Origin: an uncultured Rhizobiaceae group bacterium
Lineage (GTDB): Bacteria; Pseudomonadota; Alphaproteobacteria; Rhizobiales; Rhizobiaceae
DNA: 64,000 nucleotides
NCBI GenBank assembly: GCA_937930845.1
Contig: CALHBJ010000008.1
Span: 185,132-249,131 of the forward strand
Direction of reading: 5' to 3'
Shown here: in pieces, positions 1 to 8,817 of the stretch
Layout of the letters: each line of letters begins with the position of its first letter
Position numbering within the stretch: the first letter of the stretch is position 1
The notes under the pieces: generated by a model
Told to the model about the DNA's origin: nothing
The model's database searches: none
What the model saw: only the letters and a program-made list of their open reading frames with translations
Position numbers and translations under genes: made by a program

Positions 1-612
1 GTCGAGATGAGCGGCTAATTCGCCTGCATCCACACGGCGTAAATCAAAACGTTGGCAGCGGGACAATACCGTGATCGGCACCTTGCGGATTTCCGTTGTG
101 GCGAAAATGAATTTCACATGCTCTGGCGGTTCTTCCAGCGTTTTCAACAGGCCGTTGAATGCCGCCGTCGACAACATGTGCACTTCATCGATGATGTAGA
201 CTTTATAGCGTGCCGATACGGGCTTGTAGCGCACGCTTGCAATGATCTCTCGAATATCGCCGATCCCGGTATGGGATGCCGCATCCATTTCCACCACATC
301 CACGTGATTGCCATCCATGATGGCCCGACAATGGACACCTTCGCTTGTCAGATCGAGCGAAGGCTGATTGATTTCGTCGGTTTCAAAATTAAGCGCGCGG
401 GCAAGAATTCTGGCTGTCGTGGTTTTTCCAACACCTCTCACACCCGTGAGCATATAGGCCTGCGCGATGCGCCCCGTGGCAAACGCATTGGACAAGGTGC
501 GCACCATTGGCTCCTGGCCAATGAGATCTGTAAACGAAGAAGGACGGTATTTGCGCGCCAGGACGCGATATTCGGCATGGCCTTCATCGTGCTGATTTGA
601 CCCGTCACTCAT
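1..612 (-). CDS. dnaX: DNA polymerase III subunit gamma/tau (N-terminal part, cut by window edge)
   Basis: This is the clamp-loader ATPase of the replicative polymerase; it loads the beta clamp on DNA in the cytoplasm. Only the first 204 codons are in the window; the 3' end lies before position 1. Visible motifs are the Walker A box GVGKTT, the Walker B box DEVHML, the sensor stretch LLKTLEEPPEHVKF and the SRC arginine-finger segment SRCQRF. Most of the zinc-module cysteines known from E. coli DnaX are absent, which from memory is usual in Hyphomicrobiales. The ATG at 612 is chosen because the protein then begins just before the conserved VLARKYRP element. The gene runs in the same direction as the SRP RNA upstream of it. 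Confidence 0.96.
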   Translation of the reverse strand, partial: MSDGSNQHDEGHAEYRVLARKYRPSSFTDLIGQEPMVRTLSNAFATGRIAQAYMLTGVRGVGKTTTARILARALNFETDEINQPSLDLTSEGVHCRAIMDGNHVDVVEMDAASHTGIGDIREIIASVRYKPVSARYKVYIIDEVHMLSTAAFNGLLKTLEEPPEHVKFIFATTEIRKVPITVLSRCQRFDLRRVDAGELAAHLD

Positions 613-704
613 ATCGAACCCGCAAGCCACACATTGTGTTTCAAAACCAGCCACCGAATTGGGGCCTGGATGTTTGAAACCGCACCCGTGTTCCCAAGAA
701 CATC

Positions 705-807
705 GGGTGGGAGACTGAAACAACGACCCGCGCCGAACCTCGTTAGGGCTGCTTCGTTCCCGATCTGACCCGGTTGGCGAGTGACACGTCCGTCACCAGT
801 CTCCCAA
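705..807 (-). ncRNA. ffs: Signal recognition particle RNA, small bacterial type (4.5S-like)
   Basis: Read on the minus strand, this segment contains the conserved SRP helix 8 core: GGTCAGATCGGGAACGAAG followed by CAGCCCTAAC, matching the bacterial GGTCAGG-GGAAGGAAGCAGCC pattern. The ends pair perfectly (GGGAGACTG at 797-805 with CAGTCTCCC at 709-717), giving one long hairpin of about 97 nt, and the 3' end continues CCCACCC as in E. coli 4.5S RNA. It lies about 95 bp upstream of dnaX on the same strand. The RNA scaffolds Ffh for co-translational membrane targeting. The exact ends are approximate. Confidence 0.92.
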
Positions 808-878
808 GGACATCATATCATGTGTGCAGCGTGCAAAAGCAAGCGCTGAAAGAGCAAAAAATGTGATACGGATGCGAC

Positions 879-1340
879 ATGACTGAACTGAAAAAAACAT
901 GGCAACTCGACCCGCGCCTTGAGCGGGACAGTATCCTGATCAGGTCCAACGATGCCTGGCAGACACGGCTGGTCAATGACCGCAGATGGCCTTGGCTCAT
1001 ATTGGTGCCTGTGGTGCCCGGCGCAATTGACCTGGAAGATCTGGATCAGCACTTGTGCGACCGGCTTTTTCGTGAAGCGGCTCTGGTCTCGTGTGCCTTA
1101 AAGGCGATGCGGCGTCCGGGATTGCCGGTTATTGAAAAGACCAATATTGCCACCATCGGAAATATGGTGAACCAGTTTCATCTGCACATTGTGGGCCGTC
1201 ATAAGGATGATCCGAACTGGCCAAAGCCTGTCTGGGGTTTTGAGACCGCAATTGCGTATGATACGGGTTCTCAAGAACTGTTTCTGCGCGAATTTAACGC
1301 CGCATGGCAAACCACGGTTTCCCTTGCTTCGCGTTTGTGA
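879..1340 (+). CDS. HIT-family nucleotide-binding protein
   Basis: A 153-residue cytoplasmic protein of the histidine-triad superfamily. The C-terminal half has FHLHIVGR, which corresponds to the HxHxx core; the third triad position is less clear, so it is a divergent member. HIT proteins hydrolyse or transfer nucleoside phosphates; the substrate here is unknown. The gene ends 50 bp before nudC on the same strand, and the two plausibly form a small nucleotide clean-up unit. The ATG at 879 follows a purine-rich stretch. The amino end (LDPRLERDSILI...) resembles the HIT proteins commonly seen upstream of nudC in Hyphomicrobiales. Confidence 0.85.
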   Translation: MTELKKTWQLDPRLERDSILIRSNDAWQTRLVNDRRWPWLILVPVVPGAIDLEDLDQHLCDRLFREAALVSCALKAMRRPGLPVIEKTNIATIGNMVNQFHLHIVGRHKDDPNWPKPVWGFETAIAYDTGSQELFLREFNAAWQTTVSLASRL

Positions 1341-1390
1341 AACCTTGCACCCTGCATAATTAGACCTTCACTGGAACAAGACATTTTTCA

Positions 1391-2371
1391 ATGAGCAAAC
1401 CTTTTCTTCACCCGCAGTTCAAACCGAGTGAACGCAGCGCCAGCCTTGTTTTTGCCGGTGGCAGGCTCGACCGATTGTCTGAACTGCGCAGCGAAACAAG
1501 TGTGGAAGATGCGCTTGCAGAACCTGCCAGCAAGGTTATGGGATTTGCCAGGGGCCGGGTATTGATCGACGTTTCATCAACACAGCCACGTGGCCTTTTT
1601 TCAATCGATGAGTTGCAGGATTTCAGCCCACAATTGGAAAAAGCCATATTGCTGGGCAATGATAATGGTGTCGAACATCTGGCGGTCCCGCTTTCCCTCA
1701 ATCCAGACGAAGAAGATTTCGCCTCTCCTGAGGGATATGCGGTCATCGATTATCGCTCGCTGGCCGTACAAGGCCTTTTAAGCCCGGAACAATTGGGCAT
1801 GGTGGCCTATGGCGGGGCTTTGTTGGCCTGGCACGCAACCCACCGGTTTTGCGCCCGCTGCGGTGCTGCAACCGCGTTGGCAGAAGGGGGTGCCAAGCGC
1901 GTCTGCACCTCTTGCGAAACACAACACTTTCCCCGCACCGACCCTGTTGTGATCATGTTGACCGTTAAGGACGACAAATGCCTTTTGGGCAGATCCCCCC
2001 ATTTTCCACCCGGCATGTATTCGGCACTGGCCGGCTTTGTTGAAGCCGGAGAGACAATTGAAATGGCAGTGCGCCGGGAAACTTTTGAGGAATCCGGCAT
2101 TCGTGTGGGCGCAGTGCGCTATCATGCAACACAGCCCTGGCCGTTTCCCCACACATTGATGATCGGATGTTACAGCGAAGCGCTGGATGACGATATTGAA
2201 CTCGATGAACTGGAACTGGAGGATTGCCGCTGGTTCAACCGGGATGAGGTTTTGACCATTCTGGCAGGCGCTGGGGAAACACATCCCGATGGTACGCCAA
2301 AACTTTTTATGCCACCACCAATGGCCATTGCCCATGCGCTCATTCGCGACTGGGCAGAAGGTAAGGCTTAG
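1391..2371 (+). CDS. nudC: NAD(+) diphosphatase / RNA-decapping Nudix hydrolase NudC
   Basis: The 326-residue protein has the full NudC layout: an N-terminal variable domain (about 1-145), a four-cysteine zinc ribbon (CARCGAA ... CTSC, about 155-180) and a Nudix domain. The Nudix box reads GFVEAGE-x7-RETFEESGI, fitting GX5EX7REUXEEXGU. The family-specific SQPWPFP element is present as TQPWPFP just downstream. Known members split NAD(H) to NMN and AMP and remove NAD caps from RNA. Its stop overlaps the end of the convergent FAD oxidase gene by 4 bp. Confidence 0.94.
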   Translation: MSKPFLHPQFKPSERSASLVFAGGRLDRLSELRSETSVEDALAEPASKVMGFARGRVLIDVSSTQPRGLFSIDELQDFSPQLEKAILLGNDNGVEHLAVPLSLNPDEEDFASPEGYAVIDYRSLAVQGLLSPEQLGMVAYGGALLAWHATHRFCARCGAATALAEGGAKRVCTSCETQHFPRTDPVVIMLTVKDDKCLLGRSPHFPPGMYSALAGFVEAGETIEMAVRRETFEESGIRVGAVRYHATQPWPFPHTLMIGCYSEALDDDIELDELELEDCRWFNRDEVLTILAGAGETHPDGTPKLFMPPPMAIAHALIRDWAEGKA

Positions 2372-3456
2372 CCGCCTATGGCCATTATGGGTGCGGTCCA
2401 CTTGCCTGGCCGGTTCGTTGCGATGAAGTCGGCAAATTCTGAGGCAATCACTGGAGTGCGCAAAAACCCGGAACCGGCATGACCAAGGCTATGATAACAC
2501 GCGGGCTGGTGAGTGGAGCGCCCCAGTGCCAAATCCCCGGAAGGTGTTTTGGTGCGCAGTCCGGCCATGACACCAAGCAAGGGCCAATCGCGAATGTTTG
2601 GAAGAATGGATTCAGCATTGGCGAGAAGCGTTTCGACCACCGTGCCGTCAACTTCCAAGTCTTCTATGCCTCGTTCGTAGGTGGTTCCCACAAGCAACCC
2701 ATTGCCCCGGGGCACCATATTTCCCAACCGATGTTTGATCATGTGGGAAACCGGCGGGGACTGCAGAACCAGATTAACGCCCCGAACTGCACGCAGTTGC
2801 GGCACATCCTGAGGCAATCCGGCCACCGAGTTCGCCCCCATGCCGCAGCATAAAACCAGTTTTCCACCCAAATGCTGAACATCATTATCCGTCAACACAG
2901 CAACACAGTCCTGGCGAAACTCAACTGATTCAACCTGGCAATTTTCTACAATCCCATGCCCGCCATTGACCACAATTGCTGCCAGAGCTTCGCACACGGC
3001 CCCACCATCCACCCAGGATACGTCCGGCAAATGGGCAGCAAGTGCCAAATGCGATGTCAGTTCCGGCTCCAATTGGCGCACCTGCTGGACGCTTAATCGT
3101 GTGACCGGGGAACCCATGCCCTCATGGGCTGCAAGTTCCGCTTCCAGCTTTTGCGCATTTTGAGCCACAGCAACCCGAATTTGCCCTTCTCCGGCATAGG
3201 CAGGGTCGATGCCACTACGTATCTTTAATTCCGCTGCGTAGTTTTGCCATCGCCTTCCAGCCTCCTGCTCCAGCAATCGCAGGGGCGTCTCGCCCGGACG
3301 CGGTTCCAGATAGGAAGTGGCAGCACCGCTGGCGCCTGCGCCCACATTTGCAGCATCGAGTATCTTAACCCGTACCCCTTGATCGGCCAGCGCCACGGCT
3401 AGGGAAAGACCCACGATTCCAGCCCCAACAATAATTACATCGGGATGGGCACTCAC
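2368..3456 (-). CDS. FAD-dependent oxidoreductase of the DAO family, probable MnmC C-terminal-domain counterpart
   Basis: A 362-residue flavoprotein. The Rossmann ADP-binding motif GAGIVG lies at the N-terminus (VIIVGAGIVGLSLA) and a second FAD-binding segment (GHAGSGF) lies near the C-terminus, as in glycine/D-amino-acid oxidases. The start is taken as the GTG at 3456, which overlaps the mnmD stop codon as GTGA; a TTG further up is in frame but has less support. In E. coli the methyltransferase and oxidase halves of tRNA modification enzyme MnmC are fused. The overlap with mnmD suggests a split MnmC here, oxidising cmnm5U34 of tRNA. A ThiO-like or other amino-acid oxidase role is possible from sequence alone. 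Confidence 0.75.
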   Translation of the reverse strand: MSAHPDVIIVGAGIVGLSLAVALADQGVRVKILDAANVGAGASGAATSYLEPRPGETPLRLLEQEAGRRWQNYAAELKIRSGIDPAYAGEGQIRVAVAQNAQKLEAELAAHEGMGSPVTRLSVQQVRQLEPELTSHLALAAHLPDVSWVDGGAVCEALAAIVVNGGHGIVENCQVESVEFRQDCVAVLTDNDVQHLGGKLVLCCGMGANSVAGLPQDVPQLRAVRGVNLVLQSPPVSHMIKHRLGNMVPRGNGLLVGTTYERGIEDLEVDGTVVETLLANAESILPNIRDWPLLGVMAGLRTKTPSGDLALGRSTHQPACYHSLGHAGSGFLRTPVIASEFADFIATNRPGKWTAPIMAIGG

Positions 3457-4127
3457 AGTTTTGTCCCACAAATCATGTCACGTTTGGTGCCGAAGCCCTT
3501 GCATTTGCGCACGTCAAATCCGGCGGCTTCAATATTGCGGCGCACCCACCCGGCGGCGGTATAGCTGGCAAAACTGCCCCCCTCTTGCGTGCGCCTCCCC
3601 ACTTCCTGCATGAGCGGAAGCGACCACATATCGCCATTCTTGGCTGGCGAAAATCCGTCAAAATACCAGGCATCAATCCCGTGGGGAAATTCAACAATTG
3701 CCGTGTCGGCACTCTTTGTGAACACCTGCAACCGGGTCTGACTGTCCAGGACAACGCCCTGCGGCAGGTCATCCCAGTTGGCCAATAATTGCTGGGTCAG
3801 CTCATCCAGCCCGCTCCAGTTTTGAAGTGCCTGTTGAGCAAACTCCTGACTTGGCAACCATCCATCAAGGGATGTGAAGGTCATTGTCTGTTGCGCCGAC
3901 CGGGATTTGCGCCAAAGCGACCATGTTTCAAGAAAATTCAATCCGGTGCCAAATCCCAGTTCGCCAATGGAAAACGCAGGTTTGCCTGTCCAGGCTGCCG
4001 GGAGATCGTTTCCACCAATGAAAACATGACGACACTCTGCCTGCCCGTCATGGCGCGAATGGTAGTGATCATCAAATCGCGGCGAATAGGGCAAACCGCT
4101 CTCATCAAAAATCATATTCTCTGTCAT
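3453..4127 (-). CDS. mnmD: tRNA 5-methylaminomethyl-2-thiouridine methyltransferase MnmD
   Basis: The protein (224 residues from the chosen ATG) matches the methyltransferase half of MnmC: RFDDHYHS near the start, the SAM-binding ELGFGTGLNFL motif, the YFDGFSPAKN segment with the conserved DxFxPxxNP-like active-site region, and the terminal GFGxKRDMICG. It uses S-adenosylmethionine for the last step of mnm5s2U34 synthesis in wobble-modified tRNAs. In-frame ATGs at 4154 and 4163 are also possible starts; none has a clear ribosome-binding site, and 4127 best fits family length. Its stop overlaps the start of the FAD oxidase by 4 bp, so the two are translationally coupled. Confidence 0.88.
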   Translation of the reverse strand: MTENMIFDESGLPYSPRFDDHYHSRHDGQAECRHVFIGGNDLPAAWTGKPAFSIGELGFGTGLNFLETWSLWRKSRSAQQTMTFTSLDGWLPSQEFAQQALQNWSGLDELTQQLLANWDDLPQGVVLDSQTRLQVFTKSADTAIVEFPHGIDAWYFDGFSPAKNGDMWSLPLMQEVGRRTQEGGSFASYTAAGWVRRNIEAAGFDVRKCKGFGTKRDMICGTKL

Positions 4128-4296
4128 GGCAGTATGACCAGGGTCAGGACTCATTGATTTCATTCGTAACAACTGGGTGCATTAGTGATGTGTACATACA
4201 CCGGCATGGGCTTGATATTTCAAATACGAACTGTTGACTTGCACACCACACCTTTATTTGCCCAATGGGGGCCACTTTTTAAACAGGGGAAAATCT

Positions 4297-5145
4297 ATGA
4301 AACTCGTCCGATACGGCAAAGCTGGAGAAGAAAAACCCGGTCTCATTGATGATGAAGGGAACCTCCGCGACCTGTCGCGCAAAATCAAGGATGTTGATGG
4401 TTCGACGCTTAACGACAAAACACTCAAGATGTTGCGCGAATTAAACGTCAAACGCCTCAAGAAAGTCGAAGGTCGTCCGCGTATCGGCCCCTGTGTGGGT
4501 TCAATTGGCAAATTTTTATGCATTGGATTGAACTACTCCGATCACGCGGCTGAAACAGGCGCGTCCATTCCTGAGCACCCGATTTTGTTCTTCAAAGCCA
4601 ATTCTGCGGTGGTTGGGCCAAATGATGCCGTTTCCATGCCACGAAATTCCAAACATACAGACTGGGAGGTTGAGTTGGGTGTCGTGATCGGTCGGAAGGC
4701 AAAATATGTTTCCGAAAAAGACGCTCTTAAATATGTGGCCGGATATTGCGTCATCAACGATGTTTCTGAGCGTCATTTTCAAACCCAACTTACGGGGCAA
4801 TGGACCAAAGGCAAATCCTGCGACACGTTTGGCCCGACCGGCCCGTGGCTGGTGACGCGCGACGAGGTCAAAGACCCGCAATCCCTGGACATGTGGCTGG
4901 ATGTGAACGGTAAGCGTATGCAGACCGGAAATACGTCCACGATGATCTTCACTGTTGCGCAGATTATCGAACACCTGTCATCGCTGATGACCCTGCATCC
5001 CGGCGACGTCATCACCACCGGCACACCTCCTGGCGTTGGAATGGGCATGAAGCCCAAGCCAAAATATCTCAAAGAAGGTGATGTGATGGAGCTTGGCATT
5101 GAAGGGCTGGGCCAGCAGAAGCAAAAGGTTAAACGCGACAAATAA
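4297..5145 (+). CDS. Fumarylacetoacetate hydrolase-family protein
   Basis: A 282-residue enzyme of the FAH superfamily. The start at 4297 follows CAGGGGAAA and gives the usual MKLVRYG N-terminus. The catalytic domain has CIGLNYSDHAAE, then EVELGVVIG with the metal-binding acidic residues, INDVSER, and the GDVITTGTPPGVG loop typical of 2,4-diketo-3-deoxy-sugar-acid hydrolases and related C-C bond hydrolases. Members act on 3-oxo or 2,4-dioxo acids with Mg2+. The neighbouring polyol dehydrogenase suggests a role in a non-phosphorylative sugar or sugar-acid route, but substrate cannot be read from sequence. Confidence 0.88.
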   Translation: MKLVRYGKAGEEKPGLIDDEGNLRDLSRKIKDVDGSTLNDKTLKMLRELNVKRLKKVEGRPRIGPCVGSIGKFLCIGLNYSDHAAETGASIPEHPILFFKANSAVVGPNDAVSMPRNSKHTDWEVELGVVIGRKAKYVSEKDALKYVAGYCVINDVSERHFQTQLTGQWTKGKSCDTFGPTGPWLVTRDEVKDPQSLDMWLDVNGKRMQTGNTSTMIFTVAQIIEHLSSLMTLHPGDVITTGTPPGVGMGMKPKPKYLKEGDVMELGIEGLGQQKQKVKRDK

Positions 5146-5289
5146 GGTCTGGCGCCCGGTGGAACCGCGTTGAGACCCCGGGCAGACCAGGGCAAAGTTA
5201 CGGACGGGGCCACGGGCGAGATTGTGTCCGTGACAACTGCACCCAAAGCGCGTGGTTAAGCCTTTATCTTCATCAAAAAGGGTGACCCC

Positions 5290-6339
5290 ATGAAAGCACT
5301 TGTCCTTGAGAAAAGAGCGGAACTTTCTCTTCGCGAATTCCCGGACATATCCCGTGCCGAAGAAAACCTGGGGCCACGCGATGTGCGTATCAAGCTTCAT
5401 ACGGTGGGTATTTGCGGTTCAGATGTGCATTACTATACCCATGGCCGCATCGGTCCGTTTGTCGTCAATGACCCTATGATACTGGGTCATGAAGCATCAG
5501 GCACCGTGATTGAAACCGGCCCCGATGTGACAACGCTGAAAGTGGGGGACCGGGTTTGTATGGAGCCGGGGATACCTGATCCCAACAGCCGGGCAACACA
5601 ATTGGGCTTGTACAATATTGACCCCGCGGTGCGGTTTTGGGCCACACCCCCCGTGCACGGGATATTGCGCCCCACATGTGTTCACCCCGAATCCTTTACA
5701 TTCAAACTGCCGGAAAATGTTTCATTTGCCGAAGCGGCGATGGTTGAGCCTTTGGCCGTTGGTGTCCATGCGGCAACCAAGGCAAGGGTGAAACCCGGTG
5801 ATGTGGCCGTTGTATTGGGAGCCGGTCCCATTGGCCTGGTCACCGCGCTTTCAGCCCTTGCAGCTGGGTGTGCCCATGTCTTTGTTGCCGACCTGGCGGA
5901 AAAGAAGCTTGAAATTGCAGCCGATCTGAGCGCCGCCATAACGCCGGTCAATGTCGCGAAAACAGACATTGCGGAAGTCGTACTCAAAGCCACCGATGGC
6001 TGGGGAGCGGATATTGTTTTTGAAGCCACGGGATCACCCAAGGCTGCGGCCCATGTGTTTGAACCACTTTGTCCCGGCGGCTGTGTCGTGATGATTGGCG
6101 GCCAAAGCGAACCCATCGCCTATGATTGCGGTGCCGCCATGGTGCGGGAAGCGCGTGTGGAAAATATTTTCCGCTATGCCCATGTTTTCCCGCGCTGCCT
6201 GGGCATGCTCAGTTCCGCAGCCATTGATGTAAAGCCGCTTATCACACGCACCTTCGATTTTGACGACAGCGTACGCGCGTTTGACATTGCCGCCTCAGCA
6301 CCACCATCCGATGTGAAAATGCAAATTAGAATGCCCTGA
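5290..6339 (+). CDS. Zinc-dependent polyol dehydrogenase (xylitol/sorbitol dehydrogenase type)
   Basis: A 349-residue medium-chain dehydrogenase. The N-terminal catalytic domain shows [16 protein letters not shown] and the catalytic zinc ligand pattern C...GHEASG; the coenzyme domain has [11 protein letters not shown]. The structural zinc loop normally carrying four cysteines is replaced here ([19 protein letters not shown]), as in several sorbitol/xylitol dehydrogenases. It probably oxidises a polyol to a ketose with NAD+. It lies 144 bp downstream of the FAH-family gene on the same strand and may share its transcript. D-xylulose reductase is the best guess for the reaction, not a proven one. 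Confidence 0.88.
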   Translation: MKALVLEKRAELSLREFPDISRAEENLGPRDVRIKLHTVGICGSDVHYYTHGRIGPFVVNDPMILGHEASGTVIETGPDVTTLKVGDRVCMEPGIPDPNSRATQLGLYNIDPAVRFWATPPVHGILRPTCVHPESFTFKLPENVSFAEAAMVEPLAVGVHAATKARVKPGDVAVVLGAGPIGLVTALSALAAGCAHVFVADLAEKKLEIAADLSAAITPVNVAKTDIAEVVLKATDGWGADIVFEATGSPKAAAHVFEPLCPGGCVVMIGGQSEPIAYDCGAAMVREARVENIFRYAHVFPRCLGMLSSAAIDVKPLITRTFDFDDSVRAFDIAASAPPSDVKMQIRMP

Positions 6340-6424
6340 TTTGAGTGCTGGCTATTGAAAAGATTTATTTAGAGTATATTTTAAATAGAGCTCGACAACA
6401 GGCATTTACAAACGAGGTGTTCCC

Positions 6425-6868
6425 ATGGCCCATGTCCAGGACATTTTGCATATCGCAAAACAGGATCTAAGGCTGATTGAAGAAAATGATGAAATTCGCA
6501 AGGCCTCTGACCTGTTGAGCACATCCCGCAACCGGATGGTCGTTGTGTGTACAAAGGATAAGAAAGTCGCTGGCGTTCTCACAAGGGGAGATATTTTGCG
6601 CGGCGTCTATCAGGAGAATGCCGGGCCCGATACCCATTGTACTGCGCTCATGTGCCAAACCGTTGAAAGCTGCCAGGCGCAGGATGATCTGAACGATGTT
6701 TGGTCAACCATGAGTTCGAAAAACCTCAATGCCATGCCCGTGGTCGATGATGAAGGAACGCCGCTTGGCGTTCTGTCGTCTAAATGCGTGCTTGTGAAAC
6801 TGTTGTCGGAAGCACGCAAACAAGACGAACTCATGCGCCACTATGTGGAAGGCATGGGATATCGCTGA
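6425..6868 (+). CDS. Tandem CBS-domain protein
   Basis: A 147-residue protein made of two CBS motifs and little else (about 15-65 and 75-130; VAGVLTRGDIL and PLGVLSSKCVL are the typical second-strand/helix segments). Such Bateman modules bind adenine nucleotides and sense energy state or act as partners of other enzymes. No catalytic domain is attached. It has its own upstream AT-rich region and follows the polyol dehydrogenase by 85 bp, so it may be separately transcribed. The partner is unknown. Confidence 0.85.
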   Translation: MAHVQDILHIAKQDLRLIEENDEIRKASDLLSTSRNRMVVVCTKDKKVAGVLTRGDILRGVYQENAGPDTHCTALMCQTVESCQAQDDLNDVWSTMSSKNLNAMPVVDDEGTPLGVLSSKCVLVKLLSEARKQDELMRHYVEGMGYR

Positions 6869-7202
6869 CGCGGTGCCGCGTCTCGTTTTCTGAGTGAAAA
6901 TGTGCCGCCTGCCGGGGTTGGCCTGCCACGAACATGAGCAGCATCTGGCGCTGCTCGCCTGATTTTCCAAGCCTACAATCTCGCCATTGCCGCATAGTCC
7001 GGCACTTTGGATATTGGGTTTTCCTGCGATCTGTTTTGTAGGTGGCCTGTGAAACTGGCTCGACCTATAGAGACCTATAGAGCGACCTATAGTTCTACAT
7101 ATGGTTCTATTCAGTTGGTGAATTGCGCATTTCCCCTCAACCTGTTCAGCAGTTGAGGATCACAACTACCAAATGCGCCATTCGATCCAACAGGAGGAAG
7201 CC
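6869..7202. other. Intergenic region with three direct repeats upstream of an AraC-family gene
   Basis: No coding sequence is evident. The region contains three copies of GACCTATAG, described separately, and a good Shine-Dalgarno (AGGAGG at about 7191-7196) for the AraC gene at 7203. Confidence 0.6.
7062..7092. promoter_or_regulatory. Three direct repeats of GACCTATAG
   Basis: The 9-mer GACCTATAG occurs at 7062-7070, 7072-7080 and 7084-7092, with start-to-start spacing of 10 and 12 bp, about one helical turn. It lies 110 bp upstream of the AraC-family start. AraC regulators bind direct half-sites on one face of DNA, so an autoregulatory operator is a reasonable inference, not shown. Confidence 0.45.
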
Positions 7203-8180
7203 ATGACTGAGGCACTGAATTCATCGATCTCGCAACACGAGAGATTTTCGATACCAGCAGACCTGCTGCCTTGTGAATCAACGCAAGAGGCCCCTGGCAA
7301 CCTGGATCGCTATCATGCGGGTAAAAGTGTTGGCCGAAAGAACATCAAAGTTCGTCCGTGCCCTACAAAGACCGCTGATGATGTCATCATGTTCCACCGC
7401 TATGAAAATGAAGTCGTTAATCTGGCGCTGGATAAGACAAAAAATTATCTGATTGTCTGCGCCGGCAGAGCGACCTCCAACCTCATGGACACCGCCTTTC
7501 GGTTTGGTGATGTGATCTATGTTTATCGCGACAGCAGCCTGAACGCGATTTCATTCACCGGCAGTTTTTCAGTTTTGGAAATTGGCGACAGCTTTCAGCC
7601 GTCCATCAAGAATTCTCAAAGTGGCGATTGCGAAGATTCAGTAAAAACAGATTACATTTCCTTTACGTCAAGATGTCTTGCAGAGGCGTGTAAATCGCTT
7701 TGGGAATACGATCCGAATGAAATTGCCGAAGCCCGCAACATGATCCTGTCCATGGCGATGATTGGTGTTGTTGAAGCGCAGCGCAACAGAGACGTTTCCA
7801 AGAAAACCAATGATTCCGAACTGCCAAAGTGGAAACTCAAGAAACTGGAAGAATTTGTCCTGGCGAATATCCACCGCAAACTCAGTAATGAAGAGCTGGC
7901 GGCTAAATGCGGATACTCGCCATTCTATTTCAGCCGGATGCTGAAAAATTCCTGTGGCAAAACACTCCATCAATATGTGATTACAAAACGGGTCGAGCAT
8001 GCCTGCGAGATGCTGCAAAATTCAGATGCGTCGATTTCTGCCATCTCATATGATTGCGGCTTTTCATCGCAATCACACATGACGCAAATGTTCAGATCAC
8101 TGATCGGCGATACGCCCAAAAACTATCGCGAATCGAGACTTGATCAGCACATCGACCATCGCGCCCTGGAAGTCGCATAA
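7203..8180 (+). CDS. AraC-family transcriptional regulator
   Basis: A 325-residue regulator. The C-terminal third carries two helix-turn-helix segments: LSNEELAAKCGYSPFYFSRML and the second with AISYDCGFSSQSHMTQMF, then the family's FRSLIGDTPKNYR end. The N-terminal two thirds (effector or dimer domain) has no motif recognised by eye. The start at 7203 follows an ideal AGGAGG; an in-frame ATG at 7173 lacks one. It precedes the nitrogen-oxide/tetrapyrrole region, but its targets are unknown. Two other AraC proteins in this window, at 23.5 and 30.4 kb, have closely similar C-terminal domains. Confidence 0.92.
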   Translation: MTEALNSSISQHERFSIPADLLPCESTQEAPGNLDRYHAGKSVGRKNIKVRPCPTKTADDVIMFHRYENEVVNLALDKTKNYLIVCAGRATSNLMDTAFRFGDVIYVYRDSSLNAISFTGSFSVLEIGDSFQPSIKNSQSGDCEDSVKTDYISFTSRCLAEACKSLWEYDPNEIAEARNMILSMAMIGVVEAQRNRDVSKKTNDSELPKWKLKKLEEFVLANIHRKLSNEELAAKCGYSPFYFSRMLKNSCGKTLHQYVITKRVEHACEMLQNSDASISAISYDCGFSSQSHMTQMFRSLIGDTPKNYRESRLDQHIDHRALEVA

Positions 8181-8817
8181 GGGGTGATCTCAATTCCGGA
8201 GACTGGCCCCTTCAGGCTGGTCTTTTCGGATATATTAGAAAATTGCTTTTTCAATAATTTAGCCTCTGCTCTTGTCCATTCGCGCCCCAAAACAGATGTC
8301 AGACGCAATCGTTCAGTAATTGAGAAGCAAAGTTGCAGTGCACCGATAACCCCGGCGCTTGATGGAACACCTTGATAGCGCTGCAACGGTACTCAGAGTT
8401 TCATCGAATCATGAAAGTGAACCCACGCCCCGGCCAATTAGAATAAGCATTGTATTGCAAAGACTTGCATGCTGCGGCTTGACTAACCAAGGTCTCCAAA
8501 TTTATTTTGAATATGGGACTGTTAGACTAAATGGGATCTGGGGAGCTTATTGGCACGGCCGCTAAAATCTTGAAAATTGTTATAGAACAGCCACGCAAGG
8601 TGTGGTTGCCTGGGGAAATCAGCTCGTTTAAAAGCCAATTTAAATGATTGATTATGCCAGTTTTTTCAAGAATTTTTAATTGGAAAATGGCTGTTTCCTG
8701 ATAAGAAAAAATGCCAGCATCGCGTATGGTGTGACATAATTCCTTGGTCACTTAATCTGATCGCTTTCTCGATGGTGAGAGAGCGTCAATCGACAAACCA
8801 AGATTGTAGTTAGTTGG
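8181..8817. other. Intergenic region, no gene recognised
   Basis: About 640 bp between the AraC gene and the rhodanese gene. It is AT-rich after 8440. Short reading frames occur on both strands but none has a ribosome-binding site or recognisable motifs. It probably holds the promoter of the rhodanese gene. Confidence 0.5.

Noticed and set aside
8527-8751. A 74-codon minus-strand frame upstream of the rhodanese gene
   Set aside because: It starts at a GTG without a ribosome-binding site and has no recognisable motif or neighbours to support it.
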